Origin: Syntrophaceae bacterium
GTDB lineage: Bacteria; Desulfobacterota; Syntrophia; Syntrophales; UBA2210
Reading direction: 5' to 3'
DNA: 5,420 nt
Assembly: GCA_030619435.1 (NCBI GenBank)
Contig: JAUXBI010000127.1
Span: 1 to 5,420 of the forward strand
Below, piece by piece: positions 1-5,345 of this stretch. The notes beneath the pieces were generated by a model that did not search any database, had not been told where the DNA came from, and saw only the letters and a list, made by a program, of their open reading frames with translations. Each line of letters starts with the position of its first letter. Position 1 is the first letter of the stretch. The translations under genes and the position numbers were made by a program.

Positions 1-361
1 CCGTCTGGTCATTACTTGGAATATGAAACAGGCTGTAAGTCGCCGTGATTGCTTCAAACCGGTCTGGCCCGAATTCCACCTCACGCATATCAGCGCAAAT
101 GGTTTTCATTTCCGGAACATATTCAGACGCCAGCTCAAGCATTCGTTTAGAAAAATCCACGCCTGTAACCATCCAGCCGCGATCAATAAAGAATTGAGGA
201 AACGGTTCTCCCGCACCACATCCCATATCAAGCAATCTTCCCTTTTTTATCTCTAAACGTTCATAAAAAGAATCGAAGACTTCTGTCATGTCAAAGAGCC
301 CCCTGTTTTTATCATAGGTCTCAGCAAACTCATCATAGATTTCCCGGAGGCTTGTATTCAT
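1..361 (-). CDS. Class I SAM-dependent methyltransferase, N-terminal part (gene runs off the window)
   Basis: The minus strand is open from an ATG at 361 to the window edge, giving 120 codons with no stop. The protein starts MNTSLREIYDEFAETYDKNR, and this Y-D-x-F-A-x-x-Y-D opening is common in small methyltransferases. Motif I is LLDMGCGAGEP (residues 43-53), the glycine-rich loop that holds S-adenosylmethionine. GVDFS (67-71) carries the acidic residue (D69) expected to bind the ribose hydroxyls. CADM (89-92) and the hydrophobic strand AITATYSLFHIP (104-115) match the later family motifs. The start is supported by an in-frame TGA 12 codons upstream and a weak AAAGAG ribosome site (369-374) seven bases ahead. 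The fold is clear, but the substrate cannot be told: the C-terminal part that would define it is missing. It is probably a cytosolic enzyme acting on a small molecule. It is divergent from the usp gene. Confidence 0.9.
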   Translation of the reverse strand, partial: MNTSLREIYDEFAETYDKNRGLFDMTEVFDSFYERLEIKKGRLLDMGCGAGEPFPQFFIDRGWMVTGVDFSKRMLELASEYVPEMKTICADMREVEFGPDRFEAITATYSLFHIPSNDQT

Positions 362-476
362 AGTTTTACTCTTTGAGTGTTCGTGTAAAAATTCAGGTTG
401 CGACGTTTTTCTATTTCTTGCTCTCAGCTGTTAGATATGAGCTTTTCCGGCTTGTCACCCCTATTACCTGTGCAAG

Positions 477-505
477 CGATTAACGCCATTGCAGTTATAT
501 GTCAA
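477..505 (-). promoter_or_regulatory. Possible sigma-70 promoter for the methyltransferase gene
   Basis: The minus strand carries a perfect TTGACA (505 to 500). Seventeen bases later comes TAATCG (482 to 477), a poor -10 match; GTTAAT at 15-bp spacing is an alternative. A transcript from here would have a leader of about 110 bases before the methyltransferase ATG. The -35 is convincing but the -10 is not, so this is a weak call. Confidence 0.25.
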
Positions 506-646
506 GAAATATTGCAGATGATGAAACAGACCGTGAGCGTTGATATGGCATATCTTAATGGACTGAAAGGCCGCAGACAGCTGTAGATTCCATGTCTCTC
601 TTGCGGGGATTTTTATCTTGACCGTAAAAGCAATAAAGGGGAACAT

Positions 647-662
647 GGGGTCAGCTTTTGCT
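647..662 (+). promoter_or_regulatory. Candidate sigma-54 (-24/-12) promoter for usp
   Basis: GG at 648-649 and GC at 660-661 are separated by exactly ten bases, the invariant spacing of sigma-54 promoters. The -12 element reads TTGCT, which fits the consensus. The -24 element has GGG where TGG is preferred, and only part of the CACG that should follow. Transcription would start near 673 and leave a leader of about 40 bases before the usp ATG. No upstream activator site was identified. No good sigma-70 promoter was seen for this gene. Confidence 0.3.
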
Positions 663-676
663 ATATGTGGCTGACC
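649..676. repeat. Perfect 7-bp inverted repeat, GGTCAGC / GCTGACC
   Basis: GGTCAGC (649-655) and GCTGACC (670-676) are exact reverse complements around a 14-base loop. The repeat lies 38 bases before the usp ATG. The hairpin has no following T-run, so it is not an intrinsic terminator. It could be a regulator site, a leader hairpin, or the end of a REP or IS200-type palindromic element. The sequence does not decide between these. Confidence 0.55.
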
Positions 677-697
677 ATCTGCGAGCCCATCAACCTT

Positions 698-706
698 GGA
701 AGGAGG
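698..706 (+). promoter_or_regulatory. Strong ribosome binding site that fixes the usp start
   Basis: GGAAGGAGG lies seven bases before the ATG at 714. The same frame is open back to a TTG at 696, but that start would translate the ribosome site itself and add six residues ahead of the conserved MFKKILYPTDFS opening. The ATG at 714 is therefore the start. Confidence 0.85.
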
Positions 707-713
707 AACTGCT

Positions 714-1145
714 ATGTTTAAAAAAATACTGTATCCAACCGATTTTTCGGATGTGGCGCACAAAGCCCTGGATTTTATTGTTCGTCTGAAGGATGCCGGC
801 GCGAGAGAAGTGGTAATACTTCATGTTATCGATAAGGGGAGCTTTGACGCCATAGCCAGATACGCCACAAAAGACATTCTGGAGATCGAGAAGAATCTGG
901 AAGAAAGAGCAATGGCCGAGGTAACACCGATAGAAGAGAGCTTGAGAAAAAAGGGTTTCAAGATCAAAATAATAATCAACCGGGCGGTCCCCTTTATGGA
1001 GATATTGAGAGTGGAAGAAGAAGAAAAGGTTTCCGCTATTGTTATCGGTTCTCATGGCATGAGTAACATTGCAGAGATGTTTCTCGGATCCGTTTCGGAA
1101 AAGATAATAAGGAAGGCAAAAACCCCTGTTCTCGTTATCAGGTAA
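714..1145 (+). CDS. Universal stress protein, UspA family, single domain
   Basis: This encodes a 143-residue protein, the normal length for a single-domain UspA. It opens MFKKILYPTDFSD, with the first beta strand and the conserved Asp10 that contacts nucleotide in ATP-binding members. REVVILHVID (31-40) is the second strand, followed by a charged helical stretch (about 54-80). AIVIGSHG (108-115) leads into the ATP-binding signature G-x2-G-x9-G-S, complete here as G112, G115, G125 and S126. The end, KTPVLVIR, is the usual last strand. The intact signature suggests an ATP-binding rather than an FeuA/UspA-like non-binding type. Family members are cytosolic dimers made under starvation, redox or energy stress, but the exact target is not known. 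The gene stands alone, with a strong ribosome site, a possible sigma-54 promoter and a hairpin terminator downstream. Confidence 0.95.
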   Translation: MFKKILYPTDFSDVAHKALDFIVRLKDAGAREVVILHVIDKGSFDAIARYATKDILEIEKNLEERAMAEVTPIEESLRKKGFKIKIIINRAVPFMEILRVEEEEKVSAIVIGSHGMSNIAEMFLGSVSEKIIRKAKTPVLVIR

Positions 1146-1178
1146 CACCAATAAAATCTTTAAGGGCTGAAATCAGGG

Positions 1179-1203
1179 CCGGGGGTTGGAACCGGGGTTG
1201 GAA
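1179..1203 (+). repeat. Two-copy tandem repeat of about 12 bp after usp
   Basis: CCGGGGGTTGGAA (1179-1191) is followed directly by CCGGGGTTGGAA (1192-1203); the copies differ by one G. A third, looser echo, GGGGTTGCGAA (1227-1237), lies inside the terminator stem just downstream. It probably arose by slippage, and no function is apparent. Confidence 0.6.
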
Positions 1204-1218
1204 ATCGAAAATCAGGCA

Positions 1219-1259
1219 AAACAAAAGGGGTTGCGAATTTATCGTAACCCCTTTTGTTT
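1219..1259. terminator. Bidirectional intrinsic terminator between usp and tRNA-Glu
   Basis: AAACAAAAGGGGTT (1219-1232) pairs perfectly with AACCCCTTTTGTTT (1246-1259). Four more pairs, one of them G-U, extend the stem inwards to an ATTTA loop. On the plus strand the stem is followed by a T-rich tail (TTTTGTTTATTATT) and can end the usp transcript. On the minus strand the complementary AAAACAAAA run gives the T-rich tail, six bases after the encoded tRNA CCA. The two genes converge on this hairpin, so one structure can serve both. Confidence 0.88.
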
Positions 1260-1264
1260 ATTAT

Positions 1265-1340
1265 TGGCGTCCCCACGGGGAGTCGAACCCCGGCTGCCGG
1301 CGTGAAAAGCCGGTGTCCTAGGCCACTAGACGATGGGGAC
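1265..1340 (-). tRNA. tRNA-Glu (anticodon UUC), CCA encoded
   Basis: The minus strand folds into a full cloverleaf. The acceptor stem is GTCCCCA (1340-1334) with TGGGGAC, discriminator G (1268) and an encoded CCA (1267-1265). The anticodon stem CCGGC/GCCGG closes the loop TTTTCAC, giving anticodon UUC for glutamate GAA/GAG codons. The T arm is CGGGG-TTCGACT-CCCCG. The whole resembles E. coli tRNA-Glu closely: the same 5' GTCCCC, the GTCTAG D-arm, and the AGGACACCG run before the anticodon. The total is 76 nt with CCA. It has its own promoter about 30 bases upstream and shares a terminator with usp. No second copy of its 3' end is seen in the window, so there is no sign of an integrated element here. 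Confidence 0.97.
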
Positions 1341-1371
1341 GCATTTCGAAGTCATTGAAAATGAATTGCCG

Positions 1372-1401
1372 CTTATATATCTTTATCCGCCGCTCTGTCA
1401 A
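1372..1401 (-). promoter_or_regulatory. Sigma-70 promoter of tRNA-Glu
   Basis: The minus strand has a perfect TTGACA (1401-1396). It is followed by TATATA at 16-bp spacing (1379-1374) or TATAAG at 18-bp spacing (1377-1372). The bases just after the -10 are G+C-rich (GCGGC), the discriminator type associated with stringent control of stable RNA genes. The predicted start is near 1365, leaving about 25 bases of leader before the mature 5' end at 1340. Upstream lie two copies of ATTTATTGT (minus strand) that may act as an UP element. Confidence 0.72.
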
Positions 1402-1427
1402 CAATAAATTGAGCCAATACAATAAAT
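1401..1427. repeat. Direct repeat ACAATAAAT, two copies 18 bp apart
   Basis: ACAATAAAT occurs at 1401-1409 and 1419-1427. On the tRNA strand this reads ATTTATTGT twice, immediately upstream of the -35 box and almost two helical turns apart. The position and A+T content suit an UP element bound by the RNA polymerase alpha C-terminal domains. A regulator site or chance are also possible. Confidence 0.4.
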
Positions 1428-1471
1428 CGGCTTTCTCTTACGAAAGTCAGAATGAGAGAAAAACTGATGCC

Positions 1472-3595
1472 TCAATCGAATACAACCGGCTCTCTCAGGA
1501 TAGCCCTTCTTGCCGTAGCGGCAAGGGAAGCTGTCTGCGGGTGAGTATCCTTGAGAGATGCTATCTGATTGAGACTGTCCGCCGTTCTTGATATCAGCAT
1601 GGCAAAGTCGCCGTCCGCTATCTTTGTTCTCTGAACTATGTGGTCCCATTCTGTTCCGATGGCCCAGCTGTAGATAGCAGCGGAAGTCCAGAGGGGGAGG
1701 GGAGCCGTGTCAAATCCGGCAGCCGTCATCCTTTTCGACAAGGGTTCCGCGGATTTGTAGACCCTGTCAACGGCCTTCCTTAACCGTTTCGGTAGTGAAG
1801 CTCTGCTTATAGTGATATTATAGCTCCTGTCATACGCGAATGGCGCGATAGCAGCGGCGAGAAGGGCTTCGTTCTCGTATGGAAAGGCATCATCCCTCAG
1901 ACATTGCGCGATCAGGAGGGGCTGGTCCAATCTGAGCTGTGAGGTCCAGACACCGTCTTCTGTAAGACGGTTTTCTTCATCCACAAAGCCTTCCGCTTTC
2001 AGAAAATCGAAGTGCCTGCTGAAATCTTCCCAGAGGGTTGTTTTGCCCTTTTTCTTTCTGTGCTGATAATCCGCGAACGATCTTTCGAAGATATCCCTGA
2101 TTCCCTCAGGGGTATGGGATAACAGGAGATTCAGCGTCATTGAGAAATCACTTCGAAGACGGCTCGTTATTTTTTCCGGCCTCGAAAAATAGAGTTTTCG
2201 TATATGCAGGAGATCCATGAATTTTCCGGGGAAGGCCATCATAAAGCCTATTTTATCCTGTCCCCTTCTTCCGGCTCTTCCGGTCATCTGGTGAAAAGCG
2301 GTTGCATCCAGGGGTACAAATTCATGGCCGTTAAACTGGTCTGAGTTGAACAGTACCACTGTTCTCGCGGGAAAATTTACCCCGGCGGCCACCGTGGATG
2401 TAGCAAATACCGCGTCAAGATGCTCCCCTTTCATCATGGTTTCCACAACGGATTTCCATCCCGGCAGTTGCCCTCCGTGATGTGCTCCAACCCTTGAATA
2501 GCGGAGGCTTTTAAGCTGTTTGTGGTTTTTCATGTAGGGATGGTGCTCCAGTATTCCGTTAAGATCTTTTTCGAAGTGGCTGTTGTTGCCGCGATCCGAA
2601 GCGAGTTTGCAGAGGTTTACCGCGGCATCGCAGTCTCCCCTTGATTTCAGGAAGAAGATTGCCGGCAGCAGGTTGAACTCGCGCATAATCTCTATGATTG
2701 TGTCAAATGGGGGCAGTTTGCCCCTGAAGGAACGCCTGCTTTTGTTTTTTTCAAGCCAGGAGGTAGCGGCGTCATTCAATCTGCTTCCATTCAAAAGAGG
2801 AGTTATCTTTTCCGGAGGATGGAGAAACAGGGGGTAAAGGGGGACAGGCCTTTCACTGTCTTCTATAACAACACATTCCTTGTTTCGCAGCAAGCTCAGC
2901 CATTCCGCGATTTCCCGGCTGTTTCCAATAGTGGCGGACAGCATAAGCATATTTATCCTGGTTGGGAGGTAGATCATTATCTCTTCCCATACCACGCCCC
3001 TGTCTTTATCCCCCAGGAAATGAGCCTCGTCCAGTATGACAAGATCATAATCAAGATTTTCACTTCCGCGCATGGCCTCATAGAGCTTGTTCCTCAGGAT
3101 TTCGGTTGTGCCCACGATTATGGGGGCATCTGAGTTCTCCTTTGCGTCACCTGTAAGAATGCCCACATTTTCATTTCCGAAGGTTTCTCCAAACTCAACC
3201 CGCTTTGAATTAGTAAGCGCCTTCAGCGGAGAGGCATACCAGCAACGGCCACCCTTCTCATAGATGGATTGGATGGCTTTTTCGGCAATCCATGTCTTTC
3301 CCGCCCCGGTAGGAGCTGTCACGAGACAGTCGGTCCTCTGTATGGCCTGGAGAGCATCTGATTGAAAGGGATCGGCTCTGAATGGCGCGGGGTCGGGTTT
3401 CCCGATGCGGGAAAATACCTTCTCTAACACCGGAGCGGCCTGCGGCTTCACCACCGCACGGTTCTCCTGATGAGTTCTCTTGCTTCTTCTCCGTGAATGG
3501 TGGTAATTATATTTCGTTTTTCTGGAGGTGGAGTAGCGCTTTCGGGTCTGTGCCATATGTTGTACTGTATCCCGTCCGGTGTTATTAGACGGCAT
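1472..3595 (-). CDS. Ski2-like superfamily 2 DExH-box helicase
   Basis: This encodes a 707-residue ATP-dependent helicase, probably acting on RNA in the 3'-5' direction like its Ski2/Mtr4/HelY relatives. With the ATG at 3595, the motifs in order are: a Q-type FQSDALQAI (77-85), I APTGAGKT (94-101), Ia SPLKALTNSK (122-131), Ib-like GTTEILRNKLY (162-172), II DEAH (189-192), III SAT (220-222), IV AIFFLKSR (312-319), the Ski2-type VGAHHGGQLP (369-378), V ATSTVAAGVNFPAR (398-411) and VI QMTGRAGRRGQ (436-446). All catalytic residues are present. The C-terminal part looks like a winged helix plus a short DSHCT-type helical bundle (about 550-590). No Mtr4-style arch insertion is visible, and the protein is shorter than Mtr4, Ski2 or mycobacterial HelY. 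The N-terminus is a basic, Arg/Lys/His-rich tail (about 15-45). The start is uncertain: GTG 3604, ATG 3595 and ATG 3556 all lack a clear ribosome site. The candidate promoter in the gap would favour ATG 3556 (694 aa). Confidence 0.93.
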   Translation of the reverse strand: MPSNNTGRDTVQHMAQTRKRYSTSRKTKYNYHHSRRRSKRTHQENRAVVKPQAAPVLEKVFSRIGKPDPAPFRADPFQSDALQAIQRTDCLVTAPTGAGKTWIAEKAIQSIYEKGGRCWYASPLKALTNSKRVEFGETFGNENVGILTGDAKENSDAPIIVGTTEILRNKLYEAMRGSENLDYDLVILDEAHFLGDKDRGVVWEEIMIYLPTRINMLMLSATIGNSREIAEWLSLLRNKECVVIEDSERPVPLYPLFLHPPEKITPLLNGSRLNDAATSWLEKNKSRRSFRGKLPPFDTIIEIMREFNLLPAIFFLKSRGDCDAAVNLCKLASDRGNNSHFEKDLNGILEHHPYMKNHKQLKSLRYSRVGAHHGGQLPGWKSVVETMMKGEHLDAVFATSTVAAGVNFPARTVVLFNSDQFNGHEFVPLDATAFHQMTGRAGRRGQDKIGFMMAFPGKFMDLLHIRKLYFSRPEKITSRLRSDFSMTLNLLLSHTPEGIRDIFERSFADYQHRKKKGKTTLWEDFSRHFDFLKAEGFVDEENRLTEDGVWTSQLRLDQPLLIAQCLRDDAFPYENEALLAAAIAPFAYDRSYNITISRASLPKRLRKAVDRVYKSAEPLSKRMTAAGFDTAPLPLWTSAAIYSWAIGTEWDHIVQRTKIADGDFAMLISRTADSLNQIASLKDTHPQTASLAATARRAILREPVVFD

Positions 3596-3623
3596 AGATA
3601 TCACAATTTGGTGAACTTGTAAA
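3595..3623 (-). promoter_or_regulatory. Possible promoter for the helicase gene in the divergent gap
   Basis: The minus strand has TTTACA (3623-3618, one mismatch to TTGACA), a 17-base spacer and TATCTA (3600-3595, three of six matches). Transcription would begin near 3588, inside the longer versions of the reading frame. If this promoter is real, the helicase starts at ATG 3556 with a leader of about 30 bases. A short dyad, TCAC-N6-GTGA (3601-3614), lies in the spacer and could be a regulator site; four-base arms are too short to be sure. Confidence 0.3.
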
Positions 3624-3624
3624 A

Positions 3625-3645
3625 AGCAGGGATTGCTATGTAATG
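3625..3645 (+). promoter_or_regulatory. Ribosome site and AUG-UAA start-stop overlapping the transporter start
   Basis: AGCAGGG (3625-3631) is the only plausible ribosome site for the transporter gene. It sits six bases before an ATG (3638) that is followed at once by TAA, and eleven bases before the true ATG (3643). The last base of the TAA is the first base of the true start, so the sequence reads ATGTAATG. The better spacing thus belongs to the one-codon start-stop. This could lower initiation on the transporter or feed it by re-initiation. Confidence 0.5.
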
Positions 3646-4881
3646 GTTATTGAGAAGCTGAAAAATATATACTGGGGCTGGTTTGTTGTCACTGGAGCAT
3701 TTCTTATCCTGGGAGTGAGCTATGGTGCCAGATATTGCTTCGGAATATTTGTGCATCCTATGTTTGTGGATAGTCAGTGGCAGATGTCGGCCATATCCCT
3801 TGGATTCTCAATAAATATACTGATGTACGCAGTGGGCGGTCTGGTCAGCGGGCGACTGCTCGACAGGATGGCTCCCAGGTGGATAATGACAATCGGGGCA
3901 TGCATCACCGCGCTCGGTTTTATCGCGACAGGCTTTGTCCGTACGCCGGGCCAGTTGTATCTGACTTATGGGGTTTTGTGCGGTATAGGGTCCGCCGGGA
4001 TAGGCATGGTTGTAAGTGGTTCCTCTGTCGGAAAGTGGTTTGTAAGGCGGAGAGGACTGGCCATAGGTGTTGCGTCTATAGGGATTGGCCTTGGCACGAT
4101 GGCATTAACGCCCGTGGCGGGTTATATAGTCAAACACTACCACTGGCGCATTGGTTTTATGTTTCTAGGGGTACTGGTGCTGATTGTGGGTGTGCTTGTT
4201 TCTCAGGTCCTGATGGGAAGATCCAGGCCTGAGGAATACAACCTTTTGCCGGATGGCGATCGGCCGGGGATAGTACCGCTTGAACAAAAAACAGATATTT
4301 TTCATGCATCTTCCGCAACTGTCCTCAGGGATTATCGTTTCTGGGTGCTTGTAATCTGTTTCGGTAGCGCGATTATGGCACAGGCAATGGTGTTTGTGCA
4401 TCAGGTTTCCTACGCGGTCGACAACAACATAGGCAGGATAGCCGCCGCTTCTTCTCTGGGCGCTATAGGTGTCGCGAGTATATTCGGGAGATTCTTTTTC
4501 GGGTGGTTCAGTGATCATATCCGTGATCCCAAATATTCGGCTCTGTTAGGGTATCTTATAATGGCATCAGGGATGTTTATTCTGCTGAACACAGAGACCG
4601 CCGGAATGCTGTATGCGTACGCCCTTGTCTACGGTTTCGGATATGGTTCCATAGCGCCCATGATGCCGGTACTGCTTTCCGACAGATTCGGCAGGGACAT
4701 GCTGGGATCGGCCTTCGGGTTGCTGGTATTTTTTACAGCCGGTATCGGAGGGAGTCTGGGCCCTGTGCTGGGGGGGATAATTTACGATAAGACCGGTTCA
4801 TACGACGATGCGTGGCGCTTGAATATTATTCTGCTGATCTTTATCTCTCTTCTTGTCTTCACCTTGAAACCGAAGAGGTAA
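3643..4881 (+). CDS. Major facilitator transporter, oxalate/formate-antiporter or monocarboxylate-transporter type
   Basis: This encodes a 412-residue inner-membrane protein with 12 expected transmembrane helices in two six-helix halves. Helix 1 begins at WGWFVVTGAF (11-20), followed by SYGARYCFGIF (26-36), an opening typical of OFA/MCT members. The MFS loop 2-3 motif is GRLLDRMAPRW (70-80), and its echo in the second half is GWFSDHIRDPK (287-297). KWFVRRRGLAIG (131-142) is the usual K-W-F-x-x-R-R-G-L-A signature after helix 4. RPEEYNLLPDGD (195-206) is the family's hallmark at the start of the central cytoplasmic loop (about 195-228). GPVLGGIIYDKTGSYDDAW (373-391) leads into helix 12. The likely substrate is a small mono- or dicarboxylate, by exchange or proton symport, but it cannot be fixed from sequence. 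The gene is intact, divergent from the helicase, and has no partner enzyme beside it to hint at the substrate. Confidence 0.92.
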   Translation: MVIEKLKNIYWGWFVVTGAFLILGVSYGARYCFGIFVHPMFVDSQWQMSAISLGFSINILMYAVGGLVSGRLLDRMAPRWIMTIGACITALGFIATGFVRTPGQLYLTYGVLCGIGSAGIGMVVSGSSVGKWFVRRRGLAIGVASIGIGLGTMALTPVAGYIVKHYHWRIGFMFLGVLVLIVGVLVSQVLMGRSRPEEYNLLPDGDRPGIVPLEQKTDIFHASSATVLRDYRFWVLVICFGSAIMAQAMVFVHQVSYAVDNNIGRIAAASSLGAIGVASIFGRFFFGWFSDHIRDPKYSALLGYLIMASGMFILLNTETAGMLYAYALVYGFGYGSIAPMMPVLLSDRFGRDMLGSAFGLLVFFTAGIGGSLGPVLGGIIYDKTGSYDDAWRLNIILLIFISLLVFTLKPKR

Positions 4882-5114
4882 AATCCCGGCGGGAATGCCT
4901 CCAAAAGGGGATAAAATGAATGATTATACGGCGTAACATAACCCATATTCCGAGCCGCTTTCTCAGGTTGTGTTTATATTTATGTTCCCGTTGATTGCTA
5001 AGCAGTTAAAATCAGAATATTAAGTGCTAACCAAGTGATACCATTGCATATAATTGGATGCTTATCTTGCGGGCAATCTGGTGTAAGTAGGAGATTCTAA
5101 AGCACTTGCAAGTT

Positions 5115-5160
5115 TTATCAACAGGGTTATCAACATGCTTTTCAACAAGTCTGTGGATTG
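5115..5160 (+). promoter_or_regulatory. Cluster of four DnaA-box-like 9-mers
   Basis: TTATCAACA (5115-5123), TTATCAACA (5127-5135) and TTTTCAACA (5139-5147) are direct repeats at exact 12-bp steps. They are followed by TGTGGATTG (5152-5160), an inverted box reading CAATCCACA on the other strand. Against the DnaA consensus TTATCCACA, the first two match at 8 of 9 positions and the last two at 7 of 9. Such tightly packed boxes beside an A+T-rich stretch are typical of replication origins and of dnaA promoter regions. No dnaA, dnaN or other origin marker gene lies in the window. It may be an origin part, a secondary DnaA-binding locus, or a displaced remnant. Confidence 0.6.
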
Positions 5161-5207
5161 CCTCCCCACCCGATTCTGTAGTGGTGGAAATCAAAGGAGA
5201 TTTTGTC

Positions 5208-5219
5208 CCGACTTGTCGG
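5208..5219. repeat. Short dyad CCGAC-TT-GTCGG
   Basis: CCGAC (5208-5212) and GTCGG (5215-5219) form a perfect 12-base dyad with a two-base centre, about 28 bases before the permease ATG. The loop is too small for a good RNA hairpin, so a protein-binding operator is the likelier reading. No known regulator was matched. Confidence 0.35.
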
Positions 5220-5246
5220 AATTAGAGAAAGATAAGGATGTTTTTC

Positions 5247-5345
5247 ATGACACTGGATCAAATCATAATCTTCTTTCTCATAGGATTGTTTGCCGGTTGT
5301 ATGAGTGGAATATTCGGAATTGGCGGAGGTGGAACTAGCCTGTAA
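5247..5345 (+). pseudogene. Truncated TauE/SafE-family membrane permease, N-terminal 32 codons
   Basis: The ATG at 5247 has a good ribosome site, AAGGA (5234-5238), eight bases ahead. The encoded peptide starts with a hydrophobic helix, IIIFFLIGLFAG (6-17), and runs into SGIFGIGGG (20-28). This small-residue loop is the signature near the first helix of TauE/SafE (YfcA-like) permeases, which export sulfite, sulfoacetate or related anions. Family members are about 240-300 residues with eight or so helices; here a TAA follows codon 32. The usual hydrophobic continuation after GIGGG is absent in all forward frames, so a simple one-base frameshift is not enough. A deletion or insertion near 5330-5340 is the simplest reading. 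The reading rests on one short motif, so the family assignment is probable rather than certain. Confidence 0.6.

Larger units (their letters stand above)
362..713. other. Intergenic region without a convincing gene
   Basis: This 352-base stretch separates the divergent methyltransferase and usp genes. Its open frames are short, lack a good ribosome site and give no recognisable protein. One minus-strand frame runs into the start of usp in antisense, which argues against it. The stretch holds a TTGACA on the minus strand, an inverted repeat near 649-676, a sigma-54-like site overlapping that repeat, and the strong usp ribosome binding site. It could also be decayed sequence of a lost gene or mobile element, but nothing in it can be identified. 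Confidence 0.6.
4882..5246. other. Gene-poor intergenic region, A+T-rich in its middle
   Basis: These 365 bases lie between the transporter and a broken permease gene. The first part has a tiny open frame with a fair ribosome site (ATG at 4916, six codons, stop at 4934), too short to call a gene. A minimal hairpin, CCCG-C-GGG near 4885-4893, lacks a T-run, so no clear terminator follows the transporter. The stretch of about 4960-5060 is visibly A+T-rich and includes a perfect TATAAT (5049-5054) without a good -35 box. Then come the DnaA-box-like cluster (5115-5160) and a short dyad (5208-5219). An open frame starting at 5135 overlaps the boxes and the permease start and looks like chance. Confidence 0.55.

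Noticed and set aside
398..586. 62-codon plus-strand open frame in the intergenic region
   Set aside because: There is no ribosome binding site and no recognisable protein; the length is within chance expectation.
464..763. 99-codon minus-strand open frame across the usp start
   Set aside because: It is antisense to the first part of usp, has no recognisable domain or ribosome site, and its upstream end lies inside a well-supported gene.
690..1151. 153-codon minus-strand open frame opposite usp
   Set aside because: It is an exact antisense shadow of usp, whose ATP-binding motif and ribosome site are clear.
1265..1340. tRNA-Glu as an integration site of a mobile element
   Set aside because: No duplicate of the tRNA 3' end and no integrase gene is present in the window.
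1445..1471. Hairpin just after the helicase stop
   Set aside because: AGAGAAA/TTTCTCT-type pairing exists nearby but has a long loop and no T-run on the minus strand.
3572..3592. CCGTC-N11-GACGG inverted repeat near the helicase start
   Set aside because: The arms are only five bases and may lie in coding sequence; this is not distinguishable from chance.
4885..4893. Terminator after the transporter gene
   Set aside because: The stem is only about four pairs with almost no loop, and no T-run follows.
4916..4936. Six-codon open frame with a GGGG ribosome-like site
   Set aside because: It is too short to support as a gene; it could be a leader peptide or a relic, but nothing else points to either.
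5135..5338. 67-codon open frame starting in the DnaA-like cluster
   Set aside because: There is no ribosome site, it overlaps the permease start in another frame, and its sequence is low in protein-like character.
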